From Gemmobacter caeruleus (GTDB lineage Bacteria > Pseudomonadota > Alphaproteobacteria > Rhodobacterales > Rhodobacteraceae), in the NCBI RefSeq assembly GCF_008271655.1, contig NZ_VKKX01000022.1, positions 558,001-622,000 of the forward strand: DNA of 64,000 nucleotides, read 5' to 3'. Shown here in pieces: positions 8,040-15,916 of this stretch. Positions within the stretch are counted from its first letter, which is position 1. Each line of letters starts with the position of its first letter. Made by a program: the position numbers and the translations under genes. A model generated the notes under the pieces. That model had not been told where the DNA came from. It made no database searches and worked only from the letters and a program-made list of their open reading frames with translations.

Positions 8040-8969
8040 ATGGACGCGCCGCTTTCCCCCGCCTTCGAGGCCCTGGCCGCCGAGGCCGACCTGCGCGCCT
8101 TGCGCCCGCCCTGGGCGCCGGGGCTGGTGCTGGTTCTGGCGCGCTGGCAGGGCGCGGCGCCGATCCTCGATCCGCGCGCGGCGGGGATCGGGCAGACCCA
8201 GGCCGAGGCCCGCCGTCGCGCCCTGGGGGAACTGGGCGAAAGCCTGGCGATCTGCGCGGCGGCGCATCCGGCGCCCGTGCTGGTTTCGGCGGGGGGACGG
8301 ATCCTCTGCGCGGATGCCCGCGCGGTGCCGGGCGCCGATGGCCCGGGCAGCGAGGGGTGCGCCGCCGGCCCCACGCCCGAGGCTGCCCGCGCCGCCGCCT
8401 TTTGCGAAAGGGCCGAGCGCGCGGCGCTGGCGCTGTGGTGGCAGGGGCGGCTGGCGATCCGTGCCGACGCGGCGCCCGATCTGCGGCGCCTGCGCCTTGG
8501 GGCCGGCCATGAACGCATCACCCGGCTGTTCGCGCTGCCGCTCTTGCCCGGGCTGGCGATCCGGCTGGCCGTCAGTGCCGATGCCGATGGCGCGCGGCAG
8601 TCGATGGGCAGCGCCGCCCATCCCGACCCCGCCCGCGCCGCCGGCGCCGCGCTGCGCGAGATGTGTCAGGCCGAACTGGCCTGGCTCTTGCCGCCCCGGC
8701 ACCCCGATGAGGCCGAGCGTGACCACCGCGACCAGGGCCTGCGCGCCCGCCTGCCCCGCAGCTGCGCGCCGACCGAGGCCGATCCCCCGGCCGACCTGCC
8801 CGAGCTGATCGCCCGGATGCGGGCGGCGGGGCTGGACTGCGGCTTTGCCGATCTGAGCCACCCGACCCTTGGGCTGCCGGCGGCGCGCTGCATCTGCCCC
8901 GGCTGGCCGCTGGCGCGGCAGGCGCTGGCCCCGGCCCCGCCCCTGTCGCCACCCGCGCGCGGGCAATGA
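8040..8969 (+). CDS. YcaO-like domain protein
   Basis: A 309-residue protein with the core of a YcaO domain, the ATP-dependent fold that activates amide backbones (azoline, thioamide or amidine formation) or methylthiolates ribosomal protein S12. Visible signatures are GIGQTQAEARRRALGELGE (residues 49-67, with E64 and E67), SEGCAAGPTPEAARAAAF (104-121) and CERAERAALALWW (122-134), matching the ATP/Mg-binding segments. It is shorter than typical YcaO proteins (about 400), and no precursor peptide or E1-like partner gene is visible next to it. The ATG at 8040 is preferred over a TTG at 8028 because a G-rich site precedes it. Activity cannot be decided from sequence; the next gene downstream is a haem peroxidase. 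Confidence 0.75.
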   Translation: MDAPLSPAFEALAAEADLRALRPPWAPGLVLVLARWQGAAPILDPRAAGIGQTQAEARRRALGELGESLAICAAAHPAPVLVSAGGRILCADARAVPGADGPGSEGCAAGPTPEAARAAAFCERAERAALALWWQGRLAIRADAAPDLRRLRLGAGHERITRLFALPLLPGLAIRLAVSADADGARQSMGSAAHPDPARAAGAALREMCQAELAWLLPPRHPDEAERDHRDQGLRARLPRSCAPTEADPPADLPELIARMRAAGLDCGFADLSHPTLGLPAARCICPGWPLARQALAPAPPLSPPARGQ

Positions 8970-9076
8970 CGCTGCGCTGACGTTCGCTGCGCCAGACTGG
9001 ACGCACAGCGTTGCCTGATTTCCTCGTGATCCTTTTTCAATGCCCGGCGTGCCGGGATCGACATGTGGTATTTGCG

Positions 9077-10564
9077 ATGGTTCCCAAGGACGATTCCCCC
9101 TATCTCGACTGGCGGGCCGATCCGGCGCAGGCCCGCCTTCCCGCCCGCAGCCTGCCCGACGACCGCCGGAACTTCGGCTGCCCGCACCGCGCCACGGCGC
9201 AGAACGCGCTGCATTGCGGGGGCGGCGGTCTGCTGCAATCGGTGCGCGAACTGGTGCCGATCGCCGACTGTCTGGTCAAGCCGGCCAAGGAGGAAAGCCC
9301 GATCCCGGCGGGCTATACCTATCTGGGGCAATTGCTGGCGCATGATCTTTGCGGCGCATCGGAGGGGGTGTTCGACTACCCGCTGAATGGCGTTGCGCAG
9401 GCGGTGGCGCAACCCTCGGCGCGGCGGGGCCAGCCCCTGCAACTGGAATCGCTGCTGGGGCCAGTCGCGGCCCGGTCGGCGGGGCCGGCGCTGTGGCGGT
9501 TTCCGACGCCGACGCCCGGCTTTCCCTTCGTCTCGGTCGATCTGCCCCGGCTGCGGCGGCAGGGGCGGGCAAAGCGCAGCCTGGGCGCGGTGGCGGACGC
9601 GCGAAATGACGACAACCCGATGATCGCGCAGCTTTGCGCGCTGTTCATCCTGCTTGCGCAGCGGATCGAGGCGGGCCTGCTGGATGCGGGGACCGATCCG
9701 GCGACGGCTCGGCTGACCGCGCGGCTGCGCACGGTGCGGTCCTGGCACAACATCCTGCGCCGCGATTACCTGCCGCGCCTGTGCCTGCCCGGCATGACCG
9801 GCACCCGCCCCGACCGGCGCGGTGCCGCCGCCATTCCGGTGGAGCTGACCCATGCGGTGATGCGCTTCGGGCACTGGATGGTGCGCAGCCAGTACCGCAT
9901 GAACCGCGATACCGTCGCCACCGCCGATCTACTGGCCGGCATCGACGATATCGAAGAGCGCCGCCGCCGCCCGGGCAGCGAGAATTTCTGGCGCATCGAC
10001 TGGCGCAATTTCTTTGACCTCGACCCCGCCCACCCGCCGCAACATGCGCTGGCGCTTGGGGGGGGCGTGGCGGCGATGTTCGGGTCGGATTATGCGCTGC
10101 CCGACCGGCTGGAGATCCATTCCGCGCTGGCCAGCAGCGACAATGACCTGTGCCTGCGTGACCTCGCGCGCAGCGTGGATGGCGGGCTGCAACGGGTCAG
10201 CGTGCTGGCCAAGCGGCTGGCGCCGCGCTGGCAGGGCAGCTTTCCCGACTGGCGGCTTTGGACGGCACGGGGGCGGCGCGGGGTGATCCAGCGGTTTTAT
10301 GCGCAGGCGGGGCTTGCCCCGCAGCGCCATCTGATCGAAGATCCCCCGCTCTATCTGTATGTGCTGGCAGAGGCGGGCGCGGGGCCACAGGCCGAAGGTT
10401 ATGGCAATGGCGCAAGTCTGGGCGCGCTTGGGTCGGGTATCCTCATGGCCTCGATCCATGCGGCCCTCGCGGCTTCCGAGGCCGCGCTGCCGGCAGCCCC
10501 CATACGGGCGGGGTATGAGTTGCCCGTGTCGATGCCCGACCTGATCCGCAAGCTGAGCGCCTGA
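9077..10564 (+). CDS. Haem peroxidase of the animal-peroxidase (cyclooxygenase) superfamily
   Basis: A 495-residue protein with the peroxidase-cyclooxygenase haem fold. The distal histidine motif reads GQLLAHDL (H89), an ADARNDDNPMI segment (R176) matches the conserved GDxRxxEN region, WHNILRRDYLP is typical of bacterial members, and RFGHWMVRSQY carries the proximal H266. These proteins oxidise small substrates with peroxide through covalently or non-covalently held haem. No signal peptide is seen. The ATG at 9077 is the first in-frame ATG; in-frame TTG (9011) and GTG (9026) starts would add up to 22 residues including a CPAC motif, so the start is unsure. Alternative: a catalytically altered member, since the usual ExxH order is not strictly kept. 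It follows the YcaO-like gene by 107 bases. Confidence 0.82.
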   Translation: MVPKDDSPYLDWRADPAQARLPARSLPDDRRNFGCPHRATAQNALHCGGGGLLQSVRELVPIADCLVKPAKEESPIPAGYTYLGQLLAHDLCGASEGVFDYPLNGVAQAVAQPSARRGQPLQLESLLGPVAARSAGPALWRFPTPTPGFPFVSVDLPRLRRQGRAKRSLGAVADARNDDNPMIAQLCALFILLAQRIEAGLLDAGTDPATARLTARLRTVRSWHNILRRDYLPRLCLPGMTGTRPDRRGAAAIPVELTHAVMRFGHWMVRSQYRMNRDTVATADLLAGIDDIEERRRRPGSENFWRIDWRNFFDLDPAHPPQHALALGGGVAAMFGSDYALPDRLEIHSALASSDNDLCLRDLARSVDGGLQRVSVLAKRLAPRWQGSFPDWRLWTARGRRGVIQRFYAQAGLAPQRHLIEDPPLYLYVLAEAGAGPQAEGYGNGASLGALGSGILMASIHAALAASEAALPAAPIRAGYELPVSMPDLIRKLSA

Positions 10565-10613
10565 GATTCAGCCCCGGATCTGGCCCATCCAGAACCCAAG
10601 GGAGACTGCCTGA

Positions 10614-11177
10614 ATGACCCCCGACACCCCGATCCCGGCCGATGTGAAATACGAAACCATCAACTTTACCCTGACCGGCGCCTTCATGATCGCGCTGACC
10701 CGCCAGCCCGAATCCGCGCTGCCGACCACGGTCGAGGGGTTCGTGACGCTGCTGGGCAATTATGCCCGCGCCCATGCCGGCACGCTGACCTCGGAAACCG
10801 GCCGGATCGAACGGTCGCCCGATATCCCCGATGCGCCGGTCGCGGGCGACAAGTTCGCCGTCACCTTCACCCCGCTGGAGGGGGACGGTTCGGCCGATCC
10901 GCTGGGCATCTGGGCGGTGGAGACGGTGCTGGAGGTCCGCAATGTGCGGCGTGGCGCCAAGATGCGGCTGTTTCACAACACCGCCGATCACGTCAATATC
11001 CGCCTGCCCGAGCCGCATAACATCGCCGCCAAGGAAGATCTCGCGCTGGAACATGATGCCGCCGGCACGCGCTTTGACAACATGCCCTATATCGAACCCT
11101 ATTTCGAAGGCGAGATGTCGTCGATGCAGTTCGTCTGGGCAAATGTCGGCGATTACACCACGCGTTCCTGCCGCTGA
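10614..11177 (+). CDS. Hypothetical protein (unrecognised)
   Basis: A 187-residue soluble protein I cannot assign. It has no signal peptide or membrane segment. The centre reads like a beta-rich domain (DKFAVTFTPLEG, IWAVETVLEVRNV, MRLFHNTADHVNIRLPEPHNI), with an N-terminal amphipathic stretch ITLTGAF-like and a C-terminal acidic segment. A good AGGGAG ribosome site lies about 10 bases before the ATG. It follows the peroxidase gene by 49 bases on the same strand, so it may be expressed with it, perhaps as a partner. Its 3' end overlaps the convergent SARP gene by 25 bases. Confidence 0.6.
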   Translation: MTPDTPIPADVKYETINFTLTGAFMIALTRQPESALPTTVEGFVTLLGNYARAHAGTLTSETGRIERSPDIPDAPVAGDKFAVTFTPLEGDGSADPLGIWAVETVLEVRNVRRGAKMRLFHNTADHVNIRLPEPHNIAAKEDLALEHDAAGTRFDNMPYIEPYFEGEMSSMQFVWANVGDYTTRSCR

Positions 11178-13096
11178 TCGTCCAGCGCGGACAGGGCCTC
11201 GGCCACAAGGTCGAGGCCATGGCCACGCCGCATCGAACTGGCGGCCAGGAACCATTGCAAGGGGCATGGCGGGGCGCTGCCCTGCCAGCGCCGGTTCAGA
11301 TCGGCACAGAACCGCGTCCAGAATGACCGCGCGCGCAGCGGCTCTCGTGCAAGATGCGCGGCGGCGGCGGCATAGGCATAGGTAAAGGGGATCGGCCCGC
11401 CCGACCGTTCCGCCAGATCCATCGCCGCCGCATAATCGCCGTTCAGAAAGGCGACCGGCACGCGATAGCCCAGCGACACACGGCAGACCCCGGCATCCAG
11501 CCGCGCCGCCGCATCGGCCAGCCGCACCGCCCGGGCGACCTGCCCCGACAGCGCCATCATCTCGGCCGCGCCGGACAGGCGGCGGGGGTTGCTTTGCGAC
11601 AGATCCGCCACGATGCCCGCCGCCTGACCGGCGGTTTCCACATCGTCGCACAGGATCGAACTCCAGCCATAGGCCAGCCAGGCATCGCCCCGGTCGGGCG
11701 CGGCCTCGGTGCAGTGGCGCCCGATTTCCAGCGCCTCGGGCACGCCGGCATGCACCGGCCCCAGCCCCGGAAAGATCAGCTCGCGGCTATTGAGGATCTC
11801 GGCCAGGCCGACCCGCGCGCGGATGCCCAGCTCCCCCGCCGAGGCGACCGACCGCAACAAGGCCTCGGCCCGGCGGTCGGCATCGGCAGACCAGTCGCGC
11901 ATCAGCCAGCGCGCCCGCATCAGCTTGCGGAAATCGGCAAGCTCCTCGTCGCGATAATCGCCAATGCGCGAAATGTAATGCGCCTCAAGCTTGCCGGTCA
12001 GGCGGATCGCCATGCGCTGCACGGCAAAGCCGGAATTGCGCAGCCATTCATCCGGGTGCAGGCTCAGCGGCCAGGTCCAGATGATCGTGCCCGAGGCCAG
12101 ATCCTTCAGCGTGAGGATCAGCCGCATCTCCTCCAGCCCCGGCGAGAGGGTGCCACGCAATTCGTAATGACCGGCGCGGCGCGGCAGGTCGATGCCCGGC
12201 ATCGCTTCGATCGTCACCCAATCCTCGACCGCGAACAGCGCGGCCGAAAGTTCGGCCTGCACCGAGGTCACGAGGATCTGGATATCGTCGGGCACGGCGC
12301 CAAAGGCGAAGGGGTGCAGAAAGATGGTGATCCGTTCGGCCCCGGCGCCCGGATCGGTCTCGGGCGGGGCGGGGGGGCCGCCGGCCATCTTGACCGCGAC
12401 GGCAAGGGCCTGGGTCTCCTGCGAGGGTTCGATGTCGAATTCCTCGTCCAGCACATCCCAGAGCCGGCGGTAATGATCCAGCGCCGCCGCATTGTTGCCC
12501 GCCGCGATCTCGATCCGCATCAGGGCGCGGGTCGCCTCTTCGTCCTGCGGTTCCAGCTCGCGCAGGCGTTCGGCCAGAATGCGCCGGGCCGAGGGGGCGG
12601 TGGCCTGGATCAGCCGGCTGCGCAGCGCCAGCGCGGTCTGCGTCAGCCAGGTCGCGCGCCGTTCGGCCAGAAAGGCGTCAAAGACCGGATCCAGCCCCCA
12701 GAGATCGGCGGCAAAGCGCATGTCGGCATCGGTCAGCGACCGCGCGGCCAAGGGCGCGGTGTGCCCGGCATCCCAATCGGCCAGATCGCGCTCGATCTCG
12801 TCGGGGGGGGCGCCGATCAGGCTGCGCAGATCGCTGCGCCCCGATACGAAAAGCTCATGCGGCTGGGCGTCCCTGGCCAGCACATGCAGGGTGTTGCGCA
12901 GCGAACCGCGCGCCTTGTCGGCACCGGAATCGGACCAGAGCAGGTCGGCCATCTTGTCGCGCCCAATCGTGCCGGCACCGGTCAGGCAGAACCAGGCGAG
13001 GATCGCCTTGTGCTTCTGCCCGCGCGCCGGAATTTCGGCGTCGTCCCGCGACAGGCTGAACCTGTCCAGGATTCGATACCCATAGCCTGCGGCCAT
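11153..13096 (-). CDS. SARP/BTAD-family transcriptional regulator
   Basis: A 647-residue regulator. Residues about 5-95 form an OmpR-like winged helix of the SARP type (ILDRFSLSRDD, HKAILAWFCLTG, RDKMADLLWSD, ARGSLRNTLHVLARD). Residues about 100-245 form the bacterial transcriptional activation (BTAD) domain with LRELEPQDEEATRALMRI and AAALDHYRRLWDVLDEEF. A proline-rich linker (about 250-265) leads to a domain of about 380 residues with helical TPR-like repeats. SARP proteins activate secondary-metabolite or secretion clusters in actinobacteria; proteobacterial members are often near adaptive loci. It may control the neighbouring T6SS/YcaO genes, but no sequence evidence shows targets. The start has an AAGGGAG site. 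A 9-bp perfect inverted repeat lies 77 bases upstream. Confidence 0.82.
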   Translation of the reverse strand: MAAGYGYRILDRFSLSRDDAEIPARGQKHKAILAWFCLTGAGTIGRDKMADLLWSDSGADKARGSLRNTLHVLARDAQPHELFVSGRSDLRSLIGAPPDEIERDLADWDAGHTAPLAARSLTDADMRFAADLWGLDPVFDAFLAERRATWLTQTALALRSRLIQATAPSARRILAERLRELEPQDEEATRALMRIEIAAGNNAAALDHYRRLWDVLDEEFDIEPSQETQALAVAVKMAGGPPAPPETDPGAGAERITIFLHPFAFGAVPDDIQILVTSVQAELSAALFAVEDWVTIEAMPGIDLPRRAGHYELRGTLSPGLEEMRLILTLKDLASGTIIWTWPLSLHPDEWLRNSGFAVQRMAIRLTGKLEAHYISRIGDYRDEELADFRKLMRARWLMRDWSADADRRAEALLRSVASAGELGIRARVGLAEILNSRELIFPGLGPVHAGVPEALEIGRHCTEAAPDRGDAWLAYGWSSILCDDVETAGQAAGIVADLSQSNPRRLSGAAEMMALSGQVARAVRLADAAARLDAGVCRVSLGYRVPVAFLNGDYAAAMDLAERSGGPIPFTYAYAAAAAHLAREPLRARSFWTRFCADLNRRWQGSAPPCPLQWFLAASSMRRGHGLDLVAEALSALDDQRQERVV

Positions 13097-13444
13097 GCAC
13101 TCCCTTGCCCCAATGTCCTGTTCCCTGTTCTCAGGGATAGAACAGGCGGGCGGTTGCGTCCATGCGCGATTGGCGCGCAGGGCGCAAAACCTGCGCGCGA
13201 GATGCTTGAATATTCAGCACCTCGGCAGGCTTAGCGCCCTACAGCCGCCCGGCAGGGGCGCGGAATGCCAGGCGCCCGCCTCGGGAGGGGAACCGAAGCG
13301 GGCGCGGCCCGCAATCGCGGGTCCACCCAAAGGGCGAAAGCACCGCAACACGGGATGCAGATCGGCGCGGGCACCGGGCGGACGCGCATGATTCGCCCGC
13401 GGCGCCCTGGCCGCAACTCGCACTTCAGACACTCGGGAATAGGG
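13097..13444. other. Intergenic region of 348 bases between the SARP and PLP-fold genes
   Basis: No convincing gene is seen. Small frames on both strands are arginine/proline-rich shadows. The part near 13097-13220 is presumably the promoter region of the SARP gene and contains a perfect inverted repeat (13173-13198). The part near 13260-13440 should hold the 3' end signals of the PLP-fold gene, but no clear terminator with a T run was found. Confidence 0.6.
13173..13198. repeat. Perfect 9-bp inverted repeat upstream of the SARP gene
   Basis: GCGCGCAGG (13173-13181) and CCTGCGCGC (13190-13198) are separated by 8 bases. It lies 77 bases upstream of the SARP start codon and may be an operator or an RNA hairpin in the leader. 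No T run follows, so it is not a typical terminator. Confidence 0.45.
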
Positions 13445-14764
13445 TCAGGCCACCGCGTAACGGGCGCGGTAGCTGCTTTCATCGGCCGCGATCAGGCGAT
13501 CGCGCGCGGCGGTCAGCACCGAAATGAAGGTGTCGATATCCTCGGGCGAATGATCGGCCATCGGCTTGAGCCGCCAGCAGGCATCGCCGGGATCGTCCAG
13601 CCCTTCCTCAAGGTTGACCAGCACGCCATGGGCCAGCAAGTCGGCGGTCAGTCGCCGCGCCGGTCCCACCCGGCCGAGCGGCACCGAGATCACCGCGCCG
13701 GGCTGGCCCGAACTGCGGAAACCCGCCGCATCCAGCCCCTGCCGCAGCCGGCGGGCATTGTCGATCAGCCGGGCGCGGCGCTCGGCGCCTTCCTGATTGG
13801 TGATGATGTCCAGCGCGGCCAGCGCCACCGCCGCCTGCACGGGCGATAGCGCCGTGGTATCGGCCTGCGTGCTGCTGCCCAGTCGCAGCGCCAGCTTCAG
13901 CGCCGGATGGCTGGAGGCGACAAAGCCGCCATTCGACGCAAAGACCCGGGCGAAACTGCCCAGAACCACATCCACCTTGCCCAGCATCTGCTGCATTTCC
14001 AGCACGCCCCGCCCGGTCTGGCCCAGAATGCCCAGATCATGCGTCACATCCACCATCAACGTGGCGGCATGGCGCTTGCACAGGCGTTGCAGGCGCTCCA
14101 AATCGGCGGCCTCGCTCTCGCAGGGGGCCATGGCCGAAACAACCACCAGAATGCCGGCCTGCGGATCCTCGTCGCGCAGGCGTTCCAGGCGATCCGCGAT
14201 GGTGCCCTCACCCCGATGCGGCACGGGATGAAGCCGCGCGCCGGAGGCCCGGGCGCCGTCTTGCAGGCAAGACCGGGTGCAGCGGTCGATCAGCACATGA
14301 TCGCCCTCGCGCACCAGCGTCGTGACAGCGCCATAGCCCGCCAGCCAGCCGCTTGCGAAAACCGTCGCATCCTCGCAGCCGAGGAACATCGACAGGCGGT
14401 CCTCCAGCATCGCGGTCAGGGTTGACAGGCCCATCTGCGCCGCCGGCCCCGCCGCATGCACGCCAAAACGCCGCGCCGCCGCCGAGGCCGCCGTCAGGAT
14501 CTGCGGATGCGAGGCCAGCGACAGCGCGTCCTGCATCGCGAGATTGAGGCCCGAAAGCCCGCGCCCCGCCCGGTCGCGCCCCACGACATGCGGCCCGATC
14601 CGGGCCGAGTTCGACTTGCAGCCGGCATCCAGCCCTTCGGCAAGGCGGGCATCCATCCAGTCGGTCATCGGCTGCCAGCGCGCCAGAAGATCGACATTGT
14701 CGGCATCGCGCCAATCGGCGGCGGTGCTGTGAAGCAGGTCATCCTGGGCGATCCGGCGGGTCAT
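13445..14764 (-). CDS. AONS/serine-palmitoyltransferase-fold protein lacking the PLP lysine
   Basis: A 439-residue fold-type I protein closest in pattern to the alpha-oxoamine synthase group (8-amino-7-oxononanoate synthase, serine palmitoyltransferase). It has LEDRLSMFLGCEDATVFASGW (119-139), MVDVTHDLGILGQTGRG (237-253, with D239 and H242 in place) and a C-terminal substrate domain. The Schiff-base motif, normally T-F-S/G-K-A-x-G-x-x-G-G, reads GSFARVFASNGG (269-280), so the lysine is R273; the codon is clearly CGG. The His of the D-x-x-x-H-A-S motif is also lost (DRCTRSCLQDG). It is therefore probably not a classical PLP enzyme and may be a pseudo-enzyme subunit. The start at 14764 has an AAGGA site. 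It is divergent from an EamA transporter and upstream of the SARP gene. Confidence 0.78.
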   Translation of the reverse strand: MTRRIAQDDLLHSTAADWRDADNVDLLARWQPMTDWMDARLAEGLDAGCKSNSARIGPHVVGRDRAGRGLSGLNLAMQDALSLASHPQILTAASAAARRFGVHAAGPAAQMGLSTLTAMLEDRLSMFLGCEDATVFASGWLAGYGAVTTLVREGDHVLIDRCTRSCLQDGARASGARLHPVPHRGEGTIADRLERLRDEDPQAGILVVVSAMAPCESEAADLERLQRLCKRHAATLMVDVTHDLGILGQTGRGVLEMQQMLGKVDVVLGSFARVFASNGGFVASSHPALKLALRLGSSTQADTTALSPVQAAVALAALDIITNQEGAERRARLIDNARRLRQGLDAAGFRSSGQPGAVISVPLGRVGPARRLTADLLAHGVLVNLEEGLDDPGDACWRLKPMADHSPEDIDTFISVLTAARDRLIAADESSYRARYAVA

Positions 14765-14950
14765 GGCTGTCGGTCCTTCGTGTGGAAGCGGCCCCGTCAC
14801 GGGCCTTTCATCCACCTTGCCAAAGCCAGCGTCAGCCCAGCGTCAGCGCCGCAATGTCCCGCCTGACGGCACAGGGCAGCTGCGTAAAAGCGACACATCC
14901 TTGTCGGGTCTGACGCGGCCCGGCCGGCGAAAGGCGGCGATAGTCGCGCC

Positions 14951-15835
14951 ATGACACCGCACCGCCCCCTCTGGCTGATCGCCGCGCCCGCCATCTTTCT
15001 GATCCTGTGGTCGGCGGGCTTCGCCATCGCCAAGCTGGGCCTTGCCCATGCGCCGCCCCTCACGCTGCTGGCGCTACGCTACAGTCTGGTTCTGGCGGTG
15101 CTGGCGCCGGTCGCGCTGATTCTGCGGCCGGCGATGCCTCGCACTCCGCGCGCCTGGGCGGATGTGGCGCTGGTGGGGTTTCTGATCCAGGTCGGCTATT
15201 TCGGCCTGTGTTACGTCGCCTTCAAGATCGGCATGTCGGCGGCAGGGGTGGCCATCATCGTCTGCCTGCAACCCGTGCTGGTCGCCCTGGTCGCCCCGCA
15301 TTTCGTGGCCGAGCCGGTGGGCCGCCGTGTCTGGCTGGGGCTGGGCGCGGGGCTGGCCGGGGCGATCATCGTGATCCTGTCGCGCGGATCGGTGCAGGCC
15401 GAACCGCCGCTGGGCATCGCCCTGACGGTGCTGGCTCTGCTGGGGATGACGGGCGGCACGCTCTATGAGAAACGCTTTGGCGTCAGCCATCATCCCGTCA
15501 CCTCGAACCTGATCCAATATGCGGTCGGCGCCGGCTTTACCGTGCCGCTGGCCCTGCTGACCGAGGAAACCCGGCTGGACTGGAACGCCGAATTCGTCTG
15601 GATCATGGTGTATCTGGTGATCGGCAATTCGCTGCTCGCCATGTCGCTTTTGCTGGCGATGATCCGCGCGGGAGAGGTCAGCCGCGTTTCCGCCCTGTTC
15701 TATCTGGTGCCGGCCTTCGCCGCGCTGTTTGCCTGGCCCCTGCTGGGCGAGGCGATGCCGCCGGCCGCCTGGGCGGGCATGGCGCTGTCGGCCTTTGGCG
15801 TGGCACTGGCCAGCCGCCGCCCGAAACCGGCCTGA
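14951..15835 (+). CDS. EamA/DMT-family inner membrane transporter
   Basis: A 294-residue membrane protein with about ten hydrophobic segments, arranged as two EamA halves. Features are AIFLILWSAGFAIAKLGL near the start, RPAMPRTPRAWAD between segments and the second-half ALLGMTGGTLYEKRFG. Drug/metabolite transporters of this type export amino acids, metabolites or toxic compounds. The substrate cannot be read from sequence. It stands alone on the plus strand, divergent from the PLP-fold gene with 186 bases between starts. This spacer carries a short tandem CAGCGTCAGCC-like repeat near 14826-14850. Confidence 0.88.
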   Translation: MTPHRPLWLIAAPAIFLILWSAGFAIAKLGLAHAPPLTLLALRYSLVLAVLAPVALILRPAMPRTPRAWADVALVGFLIQVGYFGLCYVAFKIGMSAAGVAIIVCLQPVLVALVAPHFVAEPVGRRVWLGLGAGLAGAIIVILSRGSVQAEPPLGIALTVLALLGMTGGTLYEKRFGVSHHPVTSNLIQYAVGAGFTVPLALLTEETRLDWNAEFVWIMVYLVIGNSLLAMSLLLAMIRAGEVSRVSALFYLVPAFAALFAWPLLGEAMPPAAWAGMALSAFGVALASRRPKPA

Positions 15836-15916
15836 GCCGCGACGACGCGCAAGGCGGCGGGTGGACGAAGCCCCCGCCAATGCTTAGGTTGGCACGGCAA
15901 GAATCCGGGAATACGC

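Noticed and set aside
13095-13391. Small plus-strand open frame in the spacer upstream of the SARP gene
   Set aside because: Arg/Ala/Pro-rich shadow composition, no ribosome site, overlaps the SARP start; no support as a gene.
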